Source: Mya arenaria
Taxonomy: Eukaryota; Mollusca; Bivalvia; Myida; Myidae
Length of the DNA stretch: 64,000 nucleotides
Reading direction: 5' to 3'
Assembly: GCF_026914265.1 (NCBI RefSeq)
Contig: NC_069122.1
Coordinates: 41,178,125-41,242,124 of the forward strand
Shown here: in pieces, positions 37,745 to 49,400 of the stretch
Numbering within the stretch: position 1 is the first letter of the stretch
Layout of the letters: the number at the start of each line of letters is the position of its first letter
The notes under the pieces: generated by a model
The model's database searches: none
Seen by the model: the letters and a program-made list of their open reading frames with translations, nothing else
Told to the model about the DNA's origin: nothing
Translations under genes and position numbers: made by a program

Positions 37745-38820
37745 TTTACTCACTCATAACGCGTTTTATATGGTCGTAAATGGTGCTTTCAAAAGTCGTA
37801 AATGGTTGGTATATGGTCGTAAATGGTGGTGTATATGGTGGTATCTGTTCTTGGATTCGGTCGTTAAGAGTTCTGTATATGGTTGTATAAGACATTGTAT
37901 ATGGTCGTATATGACATTGTGTATGACATTGTATATGGTTGTATAAGACATTGTATATGGTCGTATATGACATTGTGTATGACATTGTTTATGGTCGTAT
38001 ATTGCATTGTATATGGTCGTATATGACATTGTATATGGTCGTATATGACATTGTATATGGTCGTATATGACATTGTATATGGTTGTATAAGACATTGTAT
38101 ATGGTCGTATAAGACATTGTATATGGTCGTATATGACATTGTATATGGTCGTATATGACATTGTATATGGTTGTATAAGACATTGTATATGGTTGTATAA
38201 GACATTGTATATGGTCGTATATGACATTGTGTATGACATTGTTTATGGTCGTATATTGCATTGTATATGGTCGTATATGACATTGTATATGGTCGTATAT
38301 GACGTTGTATATGGTCGTATATGACATTGTATATGGTCGTATATGACATTGTATTTGGTCGCATATGACATTGTGTATGACATTGTTTATGGTCGTATAT
38401 TGCATTGTATATGGTCGTATATGACATTGTATATGGTCGTATATGACGTTGTATATGGTCGTATATGACATTGTATATGGTCGTTTATGTTCTTGTAAAT
38501 GGCTGTATTTGATGTTGTATATGGTCGTAAATGGTGTTTTAAATGGTCGCAACTGATTTGTATATGGTCGTTTATGGTGGTGTAGATGGTCGTAAACGCT
38601 GTTTTATATGGTTGTAAATGATGTTTTAAATGATCGTAACTGATTCGTATATGGTCGTTTATGGTGGTGTAGATGGTCATTAACGCTGTTGTATATGGTC
38701 GTTAATGGTTTTTTAAATGGTCGTAACTGATTTATATATGGTCGTTTATGGTGGTATAGATGGTCGTAAACGCTGTTGTATATGGTCGTAAATGCTTTTA
38801 TATATGGTCGTTTATTGCGT
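37745..38820. repeat. 22-bp minisatellite
   Basis: The unit TATATGGTCGTATATGACAT(TG) is repeated dozens of times. The right third (38500-38820) uses longer variants (GGTGGTGTAGATGGTCGTAA). Because 22 is not a multiple of 3 and the minus-strand unit has no stop, all three minus frames stay open for up to 187 codons with a 22-residue periodicity. That is a by-product of the repeat. Confidence 0.95.
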
Positions 38821-38897
38821 TGCGTCCTGCCGGGAATGAAGCAGTGAATGGTAAAAGTTGTTTGTACGAACGGATACATTTAAGAAATAAGAGCGTT

Positions 38898-38922
38898 ATG
38901 GCCTCAGACGAATGGAAAACAG
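38898..38922 (+). CDS. Candidate first coding exon MASDEWKT (block A)
   Basis: ATGGCCTCAGACGAATGGAA...ACAG encodes MASDEWKT plus one base and is followed by the donor GTAAGC. The paralogous copy at 46414-46438 keeps the ATG, most residues (MSSDEGKT), the phase and the donor despite diverged surroundings. That argues for constraint. No matching downstream exon was seen between 38923 and 45167, so this copy may be orphaned. Confidence 0.35.
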
Positions 38923-40644
38923 GTAAGCAATCAGTTTGGGCCCACACTCGTGGGAATCAAAACTAAATTATTCGAATACTCTTTAAGATAAAACGAGTCC
39001 TGAAGTGTGTGTCCTATCAGTTACTTATACGTTGAATGATAACAAACTTCTCAGGGTTCGATTTATGTTTTTATTACACATGGTTCCTGTCCTTTTTAAG
39101 GCAAAACATGTTGATACTTACCAAGTTAATGTTTTTAAAAGTATTTAAAAAACAATCTTTAATATTTGTTAGGGTTGATATATCTTAACAAATTTACACT
39201 GCTTGCAATGTCATTGCTTTTCATTTTCAACAGCTTCTATATAAAATTATATATTCGTGATTAAGCTTCAGAAATAAGACGGACAGTCACGAAGGACCAC
39301 CCCCTCTTTTCGGCAATGGTTTTCGACACATTCTATTTTTTTATCTAATCTACGCAAAAAGTATTCAGGATGAGCTATGCCAGTGCAAGGGTTGCTTGGT
39401 GTAACAAAATAATGACCCCCATAGAATAATGGGTAATACGCATCAATACTAAGGTTGACAAGGTAGATTATAAATTGTTTCTTTGGCATTTAAACACACT
39501 GCGTTTGTTTCCGCACACACAAAGTTATAAAAAAGTTTTATAATGTTAAATGTATTTTCACTAAATATTTGTAAATGTAGACCTTATTAGGGTAGAAAGA
39601 AAACGATACAATGTTATCAATTCACTCAAGCCAAAATAAAATGATAAAGTTATCATTGACCAATAGTTGTCCATTCGTTTCCCAAGATATGCATGACATC
39701 GTGTTTAATCAGATTCGATAAAAAACATCAATGTTTCCTCTTTTGAAGAGCCTTCTTGATATCATATATGAAGCGGATATAATTATTTAAAACACTTTGC
39801 TCCAACTTGTTTTTAACATATTTTGAGTTTATATGGTATTGAGACCAAGAGCAATATGTGCGTGAATCTCGAATTTCTTATTTTGATTATTCGTCTTATC
39901 GAAATGGAAATATTTATATTTAGATATATTTTAAAGAAATATTTCAGGATGATTATCTTTAAAACCCCATCATTGCTGAAATGAAACTATTAAAACATCA
40001 ATAGATGATAATTATAACTAGAATAACTGGTTTCTTTCTTTATTTGCGGGAACATGAAATAGATAATCCGTTATGAAATGAAATGAAGATGCGTTTCACA
40101 GGTGAAGTTTATTGATGCGAATAGTTTGTACATAGTATACAGGTCTTATTTTCAAATGCATGAGCACTTGTGTTATGACGCTGTACAGTAGATACCCCAT
40201 ATTTTAAGCGTGTTGATTTTCAATATTATATTTTTATTTTGACAACAACGCCACCGTGGCTATCTTACACGAACGACACGCTTTACATATATTCTTGAGA
40301 ATCAAACAAATCGATACACTATTAAATGTGGAAGAGTAAATTTCAATTCGAAGCCTATTTCAATGACACGATATTTCTGCTCTATAAACATAGACTAAAC
40401 CAATACATCCAAAACTAGACATGTTGAAATGACAAACTTTATCTACACGTATTCACATTGCGTTAGCTTATTACGCGTATATTTATTTAGGTACGGGCAA
40501 AAACATGTTCAGATTAAGTCCTTGTCAGTAACAAAAATGATTTAAAGCATTATACTATTTATCATTTATTTGGAGGTCTTTATTAAATTCTCTAAGCTCA
40601 AACAAACAATTCCCTTAAACCTCTAAATAAACAATAACCTATAC
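38923..40644. other. No firmly supported feature
   Basis: AT-rich. A minus-strand frame (39268-39489) has a somewhat protein-like composition with four cysteines (YYPLFYGGHYFVTPSNPCTG, then EYFLRRLDKK) but no recognised family and no neighbouring exons. Confidence 0.35.
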
Positions 40645-41127
40645 ATCATGGCCTCTAAACGCCAGCTCCACCACTTTACGGTGGTGCCTAACAGCGCCAC
40701 CACTTTTATAAATATGTGCATTTTTCCTTTTTAAGAAGTGCTTATTAGTTTTGTTGTGTTCTGGCATAGGTACTTTATATAACAATTATGTTTGCAGGCG
40801 TGCGTGTGTAAGCACCGAAATGTACTTGCTATGCAATCAGATCTCAAAATATGCACAAGTCCGATTCGGGAGAAAAGCTCCTGGCACCACAGTTTGCACA
40901 ATATTGAAACGAAATAGTAACCAGCCTGCAGTAGAAGTGTTCTTACACGGTACCACATTCTCCGATTTTCGAAATATGTCCGCTAAATGAAATTATCAAA
41001 TAAAATATAAATGATACTCACGCTTGTTCATGTTAACATAGGGCACAACTCCACCACGGAAGTGTCGACAGCTCTTTTTCATTGCACCACCATAAAGTGG
41101 TGGAGCTGGCGTTTAGAGGCCGTGATA
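40645..41127. mobile_element. MITE with about 44-bp inverted repeats
   Basis: GGCCTCTAAACGCCAGCTCC...ACCACTTTACGGTGGTGC at the left is mirrored at the right by GCACCACCATAAAGTGGTGG...GCGTTTAGAGGCC. The frames inside overlap on both strands and are unremarkable. Confidence 0.85.
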
Positions 41128-43572
41128 CATAAAGTGAAAGATATCGGCGATGGGACGATTGTGTTTACATAACTACTTAAATATGTCATACATTTCCCAA
41201 TGTCAGGGCTCCAGCATGGGCTAAAGTACTAAACACTCAAAACTTGTAAGATAAGAAAAGCCTCAAGTCATTGCGTAAAAAACCCTGAAAGGGAAACCCC
41301 GATAATATTGTGTTATTTCATGTGCATGATTGTAAGTTTTAGTACAAGCGATAAACGTTTCCCTTCCAGAATGTTTCGTCATTATTGTTCGACCCGGTGA
41401 ACAAATCGTGTATACATTGAACGAAGGCATCTACATCCACGTACTGAACTTATGCAGTAACGATACAATAAATAAGATGTCCGATGTATCTGTCTTTCCT
41501 TTTACGGCATAAAATTTCTTATATTTTGTTATCAGCAAGTTAACATCTTGAAGGAGTCATCATACTGTTTTTTTCCTTTGGTTTTATTTAATAAATGCAA
41601 TATTTATAACTTATTGAATAGCCTACTTGCTGTAATTAATGAACCTAATAAAATCATTTCAAACATTTTGTTTCAAACCATTTTAGTTGTAAATGAAGTG
41701 ACATCAAAATGAAAAAGTGCATGGATTTGTTCGCCTGACAGGTTAGAAAAGATGATATTTTAGAACGTTTATCTTTATAACGCTTTTCGTCTCTATTATT
41801 TACAAGATCGGAAACTGGTTCTTTCGACAGTTAATTTTTAACTGATAATATTGATAGTTGTTTATACAATTAATTATTTATTTCAAACGCTAAATTTAGC
41901 AATTGTACTGGGAACTTGAATTAATTGTTGTTGTAAAAACCAACACTGGCAGTTTGTTTATTCATATATAGAACAGAACAGAACATTGATTGTTAACTTG
42001 AACATATACAGTTCATCGTTATTACAATAACATAAACACATGGCAATATATCACAGTTTTTATCCGTATTTACAAAACCCCTCCTGTCTTCATTTAATTG
42101 TTCAAAACAAATAGGTCAGTCATTTTCCGAGCGTTTATGTCTGGTGTTGGGATTGTGTGGAATTTCCCGGTGTATTCTATTACTGAGAGTTACCGATTAT
42201 TTGTTTCATATGATTTATTTCATATGTTTTGCATTTTGGCTATGGATGATATGTCATTTAATGCTGAATAAATGTTATGTTATTTATGTTATTTAATTAT
42301 TAAATATATAGGATTTGTCACGAGTGCTCATAGAATAAACCGATTTAATCAACGAGTTCACTAATCAGTCAGTAAACGAGCCTTTGGCATATGTCCTGGA
42401 TGAGTTCAACAAAACAATCTATAATAATGTTAAGATGACAAATACAATAACCGAAAAGACGTTTAGGTTTTAAATTAAACACCAAATTGATGTTTCGTTT
42501 CGCGGATTTATATAATATAATTAATAAAAAAAATCTGCGACCGTACATTTATCTAAATTGCCAACCATTGTGTGGTAATAAATATTTAAAGGCTAAAAAA
42601 CAATCAATTATAATTTTCCTACGCTAGTTTAGGTGTTTTTGTAAAGGGAAGTAACCGATGCGTGGTGCATCCGGTATAAACACTTTGGCTCGATTTTCGG
42701 AAGTTTTAATCTTATTTTTGCCAATTAATGTATTGTAATCACGCTTGAAGTCATTTGTCAACGTCTCATGCACTAAAGGATCATTATTTGAATCATTGAT
42801 TATGCAATATAACAAGTCTATCTGATACTATTAGCTATTATATTGCTTTAACTTATTAGTGATTCATTTTGGATGGAAATCGGAATAATGAAGGATGACT
42901 CAGTTAAGTATTATTTTATTGAAGTCATGATACACATGGCCAGAATTTGACCTTAAAACGATGCTGATAAAGACAGCTAAACTTAGCAGGATCATGTTTC
43001 ATTGTTTGGTCCAAATTGCTGTTACAAAGTCACTTTTTACCAAATTCTGACAAAACACTTATCTTTTCAGAAAAAGCGGTCCGAGTAGACCAAATATAGG
43101 TAAGCCTCACCTTAGTTTATAACCTCAAGCTCTGTTTTTTTGACAGTATAATTCGGTATTATAAAAACAACTCCTTGACCATATGAGTACTCTGAACATA
43201 CCCTTGTAGTTTCCAGTTCGTCAATAAGCACATACCATTGCATACACTGTGATAATGAAAACGAAATTAAGTCAAGAAATAAAAATGTATACAAAATATC
43301 TTTGACATGGAGTTATAATTGATGTGCGGAGTACCACCCATTGACAAAGCAATGCTATTTCCCGCTTTTTAACAAAATATACGAGTATTTTTAATTCCGT
43401 TTATAAGTGAAATGAATACTGTAATCAAACCCTTTAAGAATCACAAAAAATAACATGTATACCAAAATTGCGTAATGAAAGTTATAGTAATTAATAAAAT
43501 ATAGAGAGAAAATCACGTTTTCCTTTCATGAATAAAATTGAAAAGTAATTTCTTCATTAATTCTGTTTTTTA
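41128..43572. other. No supported feature
   Basis: AT-rich with scattered short frames on both strands and no repeat termini found. Confidence 0.45.
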
Positions 43573-43992
43573 TGTACGTGAATTTAGCGGCCTAGCGGCC
43601 TAGTGGCGTAAAGTTAGCGGCCTAGCGGCTTGGCGGCCTAACGGCGTAAAGTTAGCGGCCTTGCGGCTTATTTTTTTCTTTATATCAAAGCAATTGTTCA
43701 TGCGTTTGTTTGGGGGAAACGCAGATATACACTAAAGATTGATAATTTGTTTAAATAAAACAGTAAATTTATCATTGTTTTAGAAGAAAATGCATATAAA
43801 AATGCTCTGAATAGAAAACAATTTAAGGTCGCTATGTTAATGTATGAATAAATTTATTGATTAATCATTGTTTTCATAATAAAAACACATAAACAATTCC
43901 TTTGAAAAAATAAGGCCGCTAGACCGCCAACTTCAAGCCGCTAGGCCGCATACTTTACGCCGCTAGGCTGCTAGGCGGCTAACTTCAAGTAC
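43573..43992. mobile_element. Foldback element with GCGGCCTAGCGG arms
   Basis: The left arm (43573-43670) is a string of GCGGCCTAGCGG and GGCGTAAAGTTA units. The right arm (43911-43992) carries the inverted counterparts TAACTTTACGCC-like and CCGCTAGGCCGC. About 240 AT-rich bases form the loop. Arms made of short tandem units are typical of foldback-type transposons. Confidence 0.7.
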
Positions 43993-44539
43993 ATCTTTTC
44001 TCTTTCATTAATGCAAATGTATGCCCTGCTTTTTGTTTCTGAATAAGCTGGTTACAAACGAGTTGAGTAATAGTGTGATGGTACACATGTATTATACAAA
44101 AAAGCATGATAGTTATATCAAACCGAAAACTCGGTATAACATGATGTATCTCACTATAACACTATAATCCTGGTAACGCTGTTGTCCTTTGGTAAGACAA
44201 TGATAAGAGTGTTTGCAAATTTGCATGCTTCTTATGACAAAATTTTATATGATTTCGGCGTATCATAGATACACAAGCATGTATACATCATATATGTATA
44301 TAGGTGAATCATTTAAGTTTGTTGTTCGTGTCATAATATTTTATTTTCCGTGCATATTTGAATGTTTTGATGGCCTCACATGTTTCTATGGAACATAAAC
44401 GGTGAACCAAGCACAATTTATAACAGCCGTTATAATTTATTATTTAAATGGTGGTGCTTTAATTATCAGTTTTTAACAACTGTTTATATGAAATGTATTG
44501 AAAATAAGTTATCCAGTTGTATTGCTTTAATGAGCAAAA

Positions 44540-45140
44540 CTGAATGGTATATAAGTAGAAGGAGTTGCAGTAGCAGCCGCAGATTTAGTAGGGGAAGTAG
44601 AGGCCGACAAATAAGCCGCATTTGGAGCAGTTGTAGTACCAGCAAAAGCAGCAGAAGTAGTAGCAAATGAAGAAGTAGCAGCAGCAGCAGCAAAATAGCA
44701 GTTTTAGATGGAATATTAGAGGCAGAAGTTGTACCAGCAGTATCAACAGAAGTAGTTGTAACAGAAGGTGCAGCAGCAACAGCAATTTTAGCAGCATAGA
44801 AGCTGCAGGTATATCAAGCATTAGCAGTAGTAGTGTCACTGGTAGCATAATCATGTAAGTAGTAGTAGTAGTGGTAGTAGTGGTAGTGGTAGTGGTCTTC
44901 GTCGTCGCCGTAGCCGTTGCCATAGCCGTAGCCGTAGCCGTCGCCGTCGTCTTCGTAGTCGTCGTCGTAGTCGTCGTAGTCGTCGTCGTAGTAGTCGTAG
45001 TAGTCGTGGAAGTGGTAGTGGTCGTGGTAGTGGTAGTGGTAGTGGTAGTGGAAGAAGTAGTAGTGGTAGTAGTAATAATGGTAATGGTAGTGGTAGTGGT
45101 AGTAGTAGTAGTAGTACTAAGTAGTAATAGTAGTATTTAT
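44540..45140. repeat. Triplet-rich low-complexity tract (AGCAGT, GTAGTCGTC, GTAGTGG)
   Basis: Imperfect AGCAG/AGTAG units grade into a GTC/GCC/GTA-rich stretch and then GTAGTGGTAGTGG. Long frames (Val-rich plus strand, Leu/Thr-rich minus strand) are artefacts of the triplet period. Confidence 0.9.
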
Positions 45141-45279
45141 ATCTACAAATAATGGTAAAGTTTACACCAATACAAAAATGTTTCTAGACCGCTGACAAAA
45201 TATATAAGAAAGTTAAATAAGGAACACAATGAGACATTAGAGGTTAGGAACATTACATATATATCTCCTTCGAGTATTA

Positions 45280-46330
45280 TATGGCGTTTTATATGGTCGT
45301 AAATGGTGCTTTAAATGGTCTTAAATGGTTAGTATATGGTCGTAAATGGTGGTGTATATGGTCGTATCTGTTGTTGTCTTGGTCGTATTTTGTGTTTTAT
45401 ATGGTTGTTAAGAGTTCTGTACATGGACGTATATGACATTGTATATGGTCGTATGTGTTGTTGTCTTGGTGGTATTTTATGTTGTATATGGTCGTTAAGA
45501 GTTCTGTACATGGACGTATATGACATTGTATATGGTCGTATGTGTTGTTTTTAATGGCTGTATTTGATGTTGTATATGGTCGTAAATGTTGTTGTTAATG
45601 GCTATATTTGATGTTGTATATGGTCGTATATGTTGTTGTAAATGGCTATATTTGATGTTGTATATGGTCGTAAATGTTGTTGCTAATGGCTGTTTTTGAT
45701 GTTGTATGGTCGTAAATGTTGTTGTAAATGGCTGTTTTTGGTGTTTTATATGGTCGTAAATATTGTTGTTATTGGCTGTATTTGATGTTGTATATCGTCG
45801 TATATATTGTTGTAAATGGCTTTATTTGATGTTGTATATGGTCGTGAATGTTGTTGTAAATTGCTATATTTGATGTTGTATATGGTCGTATCTGTTGTTG
45901 TTAATAGCTTTATTTGATGTTGTATATGTTCGTATATGTTGTTGTTAATGGCTGTATTTGATGTTGTATATGGTCGTAAATGTTGTTGTAAATGGCTGTA
46001 TTTGATGTTGTATATGGTCGTAAATGTTGTTGTAAATGGCTGTATTTGATGTTGTATATGGTCGTAAATGTTGTTGTAAATGGCTGTATTTGATGTTGTA
46101 TATGGTCATAAATGTTGTTGTAAATGACTGTATTTGATGTTGTAAATGACTGTATTTGATGTTTTATAAGGTCGTATATGTGTTTGCAAATGGCTGTATT
46201 TGGTGTTGTATATGGTTGTAAATGGCGTTTTAAATGGTCGTAACTGATTTGATTATGGTCGTTTATGGTGGTGAAGATGGTCGTAAACGCTGTTGTATAT
46301 GGTCGTAAATGGTTTTATATATGGTTGTTC
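45280..46330. repeat. 44-bp minisatellite, a dimer of the 22-bp unit
   Basis: The main unit is GTTGTATATGGTCGTAAATG-TT followed by GTTGTAAATGGCTGTATTTG-AT. This is 22 plus 22 bases and forms a higher-order version of the unit in block A. Not coding. Confidence 0.92.
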
Positions 46331-46413
46331 ATTGCTTTGCGCCCCCCTGGCAATGAAGCAGCGAATTGTAAAGTTGATTGTATGAACTGATACCTTAAAG
46401 CATTTTTAACGTT

Positions 46414-46438
46414 ATGTCCTCAGACGAAGGGAAAACAG
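46414..46438 (+). CDS. Candidate exon 1, MSSDEGKT (block B)
   Basis: ATGTCCTCAGACGAAGGGAA...ACAG, donor GTTAGC, phase 1. Joined to an acceptor at GTAGCCCAG (48871) it reads GAT-GAG-AAC-AGT-ATG and stays open into the domain exon. Other nearby acceptors give a stop. The paralogous exon at 38898 supports it; only RNA evidence would settle it. Confidence 0.35.
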
Positions 46439-49400
46439 GTTAGCAACTAGTTCGGTCCCGGTAAGTAAGAGTTACATACCCTCTTTCTTTATTGTATATC
46501 ATAGGCATTAAATATCTCCAGATGTGTTGTTTATCTCATTATATGTACCTAAAATGATATTTATCAACATTTTAGACACAAACAATGAGCCAGACGCCTG
46601 TGTTTGAAACTGTTTGACTTGGTTGTAAAATACTGATTCGTTATTTTCTTATATTCGTAGATTACAAGCATCATTTGAACGAATACTTCGAAAGATTAAT
46701 CTGAATCCATATGTTTCACTTTTTTTTCTTGGTGATTAACAATGTCATTGGACGAAAAATCCATTTTTTATACTGAATTGTCGCGGACGCGGAAGTAGAT
46801 ATGTCGATTGACTTGCTCCTGTTACTTCTCCACTCTCTATATCAAAACCAAGAGCCAGAACCAAGAGAAGCAATTTTGCGCGACTAAAGGAACATCAAGA
46901 GAAGCGATTTTTTATCGGAAAATGCGGGGTAGTTCTACCAGCTGATGAAAATGATTCATGCTCAATAATATATTGTATTAAACTTAAAAATTATGAATCT
47001 TTTACATCGTTTAGTTGTTGTCAAGTATGGTTCAGTGCTAATAACAGGAATAATGGTTTTTCGTAAACGGGGTAGAATACGTCATAATGAGCATTGGACA
47101 TTTTTAATGGCCATATTATCGATGTTGTTGATAATAATAACGTTAACGGTACTGTGATAAATAACACTAGCTGAACTCCGCCAGCGAAACTAGTGTTTGG
47201 CATTATGATAGTACCTCAATAGCTAAAAAAAAAAGAAAACTGTGGAATTATCAAAACAAATTGCATACATTACAACTTAAATGATCTGCCTCTCGGCAAT
47301 TGTGGTTATCATCCGATGAATGCAACATATTCGGATATGTTCGGATCGCAATTGATCGCATAACAATAAACATGAACATTGTTGATCTTGTTATTGTTTG
47401 TATTGTTTCAGCAGGTCCCGTAAAATTTAAATATATAAATAAACATTTAGAAAGTGTTAATTTATTATATGTTAAATGTATTTTTGCCTCATGTGTGTCA
47501 AGTATACGTTTAAATGGGATCTCGAGTGGTTGATCTTTTCCCGCGTTATAATGTGACGTCATTTGATAAAATGTTTTCGGTTACAGTCGGGTCGTTCTGT
47601 TTACAGAATGGATAAGAACGGATAACTGAAAAGTTTTCTTAAATGAACTGAAGTATCTTTTTAACAATTCTTGAATGAAATAATGAGCTATTGGTGTAAA
47701 TATAAGTAATGACTTGCGGGATTAATGTCATTATCGGGGATATGAACGCAATTGGACTGGTCATTAGGAACGCCGATAATGACATCAATCCCGCAATTAA
47801 TTCCTTATTTGATTATGATTTGACCAGTAGCTTTCTTTGAACCAAACTGGATGATTTGTCTGTTATGTCTTAATTGTTATCATATATTGGATATTGGATG
47901 TTTGTTTATGTTTTCACAACTAGTCTGTCCCTTTAGTTTACATTGTAGTATGTTAAATATCTGAGACACGTTCGGATATAAGTCAATTTAAGTAACAAAT
48001 CAGTTTCTTAGGTCAAATCATACAGCACTATTTTGAATACAATAGAAGGTGTAGTTGTGCTTTCGGAAAGCTCGTGAATGTTATTACATAAAGCTTTTCT
48101 TTGTAGTTTCCATTGTATAATGTTTAATATGTTTCATATCTAGGAGACGTTCAGATATAAGTCAATTTGAGTAATAAAGTAGTTCCTTAGAAAATGATAG
48201 AGCATATTTTGAACACAATCAAAGGTGTATTTGTGCTTTCGTAAAGTTTGTGAGTGTTTTCACAACTACGCTTGTCCCTGTGGTTTATATTGTATAATGA
48301 TTTAATATGTTTCATATCTAGGACACCTTCAGATATACGTCAACTTGAATGTTTTTTTAGGAAATGATAGAACATATTTTGAACCCAATCAAAGGTATTT
48401 TTGTGCTTTTGATATAAATTTGCTATCATGATTGTCTTCATTAAATGTAAATTAAGTTTGAAATGGATCATGCCAGGTTAAAGATAGGACATTATATTAA
48501 GCTAAAACATAGAAGTTGTTCTGTATGATGTGCTTTTGTCAAGTTATGCGAGATTTTAAATTCACAAAATTATCATTTCAAACTGATACACATTTGTAAT
48601 TGAATATTGCACTAAGATTTGAATTCATGATTGAATCGATTCCTGAAAAATCTTGAATATAAAACATTCTAGGCAAATTTAAGCAGAATATTAATAAAAT
48701 TGCCCACTTGCTAGAATTGGATTCCGCAAATACACGGGCCAGAGACTGACATATTTGGGAAGTGGTCTAGTGGCTATGGATCATGTGTGCCCAATTTATA
48801 CCCTTCTCTCTTTGTCCAGAAAATATTGGTATTTTATTGTAATTTCTTTCTTTAAGATCAGATGTAGCCCAGATGAGAACAGTATGTCAAAACTCATAGA
48901 CACCAACAAGCCGGAATCGCGAAACTGGCTTAAACAGTGGCGGGCTGTGTGCGTCACAAGAGAGGCCCTTTTGCCAATTGTCAGTGAGGAGGCCGCCCAG
49001 TTGCATGGGGACATATTGATCAAAGCAAAGGTACCAGCATGCACCACATGCTCTTTCAAAGATGTACAAAAAAGAACCGCAAGGTGCCCATATCATGTCG
49101 TTCTTCGAGATGAGCTGGTCAAAGAGCATGCATATGGGCATACAAAAGGCATAGGTGCACTTACGTTGAAAAACACAAAAACGGAAAACTGGGCTCACTC
49201 ACCATGGGAGATCGCCAAGGTGTTCATGCCATCTGGGTACGAGGACAAAACCACAATTGAAGAAACGGATTTCAATGGCATCGCTGCCTTCATCATTAAC
49301 TGCAAGCATTTCCATGGAAAAATCACGGGCACTATTTGTGAAAAGGTAAGTTTTGTGAATATGTTTTAGTAATAGTCTTTTAGTGATCATCGTTATCATG

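Larger units (their letters stand above)
37645..38922 (+). repeat. Paralogous block A: flank, minisatellite, candidate exon
   Basis: The 5' flank (ATGTTTCTA...GACCGCTGACAAAATATATA) and 3' flank (GGAATGAAGCAG, CCTCAGACGAATGGAAAACA) match block B at 45168-46438. The two minisatellites between them are built on the same 22-base unit. The conserved order shows a duplicated functional or structural unit, not two independent satellites. Confidence 0.8.
45168..46438 (+). repeat. Paralogous block B: flank, minisatellite, candidate exon
   Basis: Matches block A at 37645-38922 in both flanks, with the same order and strand. It sits about 2.4 kb upstream of the CXorf38-like domain exon. Confidence 0.8.

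Noticed and set aside
37766..38552. 157-187-codon tyrosine-rich minus-strand frames
   Set aside because: A 22-bp minisatellite without stops in any minus frame; no start context or independent coding evidence.
39268..39489. 73-codon minus-strand frame with protein-like composition
   Set aside because: Could not be tied to a family, exon signals or neighbours; left as unresolved.
40751..40990. 79-codon plus-strand frame inside a MITE
   Set aside because: Lies within the 40645-41127 inverted-repeat element and overlaps an equally long minus frame.
44871..45152. Poly-Val plus-strand frame
   Set aside because: (GTA/GTC/GTG)n low-complexity tract.
48796..49198. Minus-strand frames opposite the CXorf38-like exon
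   Set aside because: Shadows of the plus-strand coding exon, which has domain similarity and splice sites.
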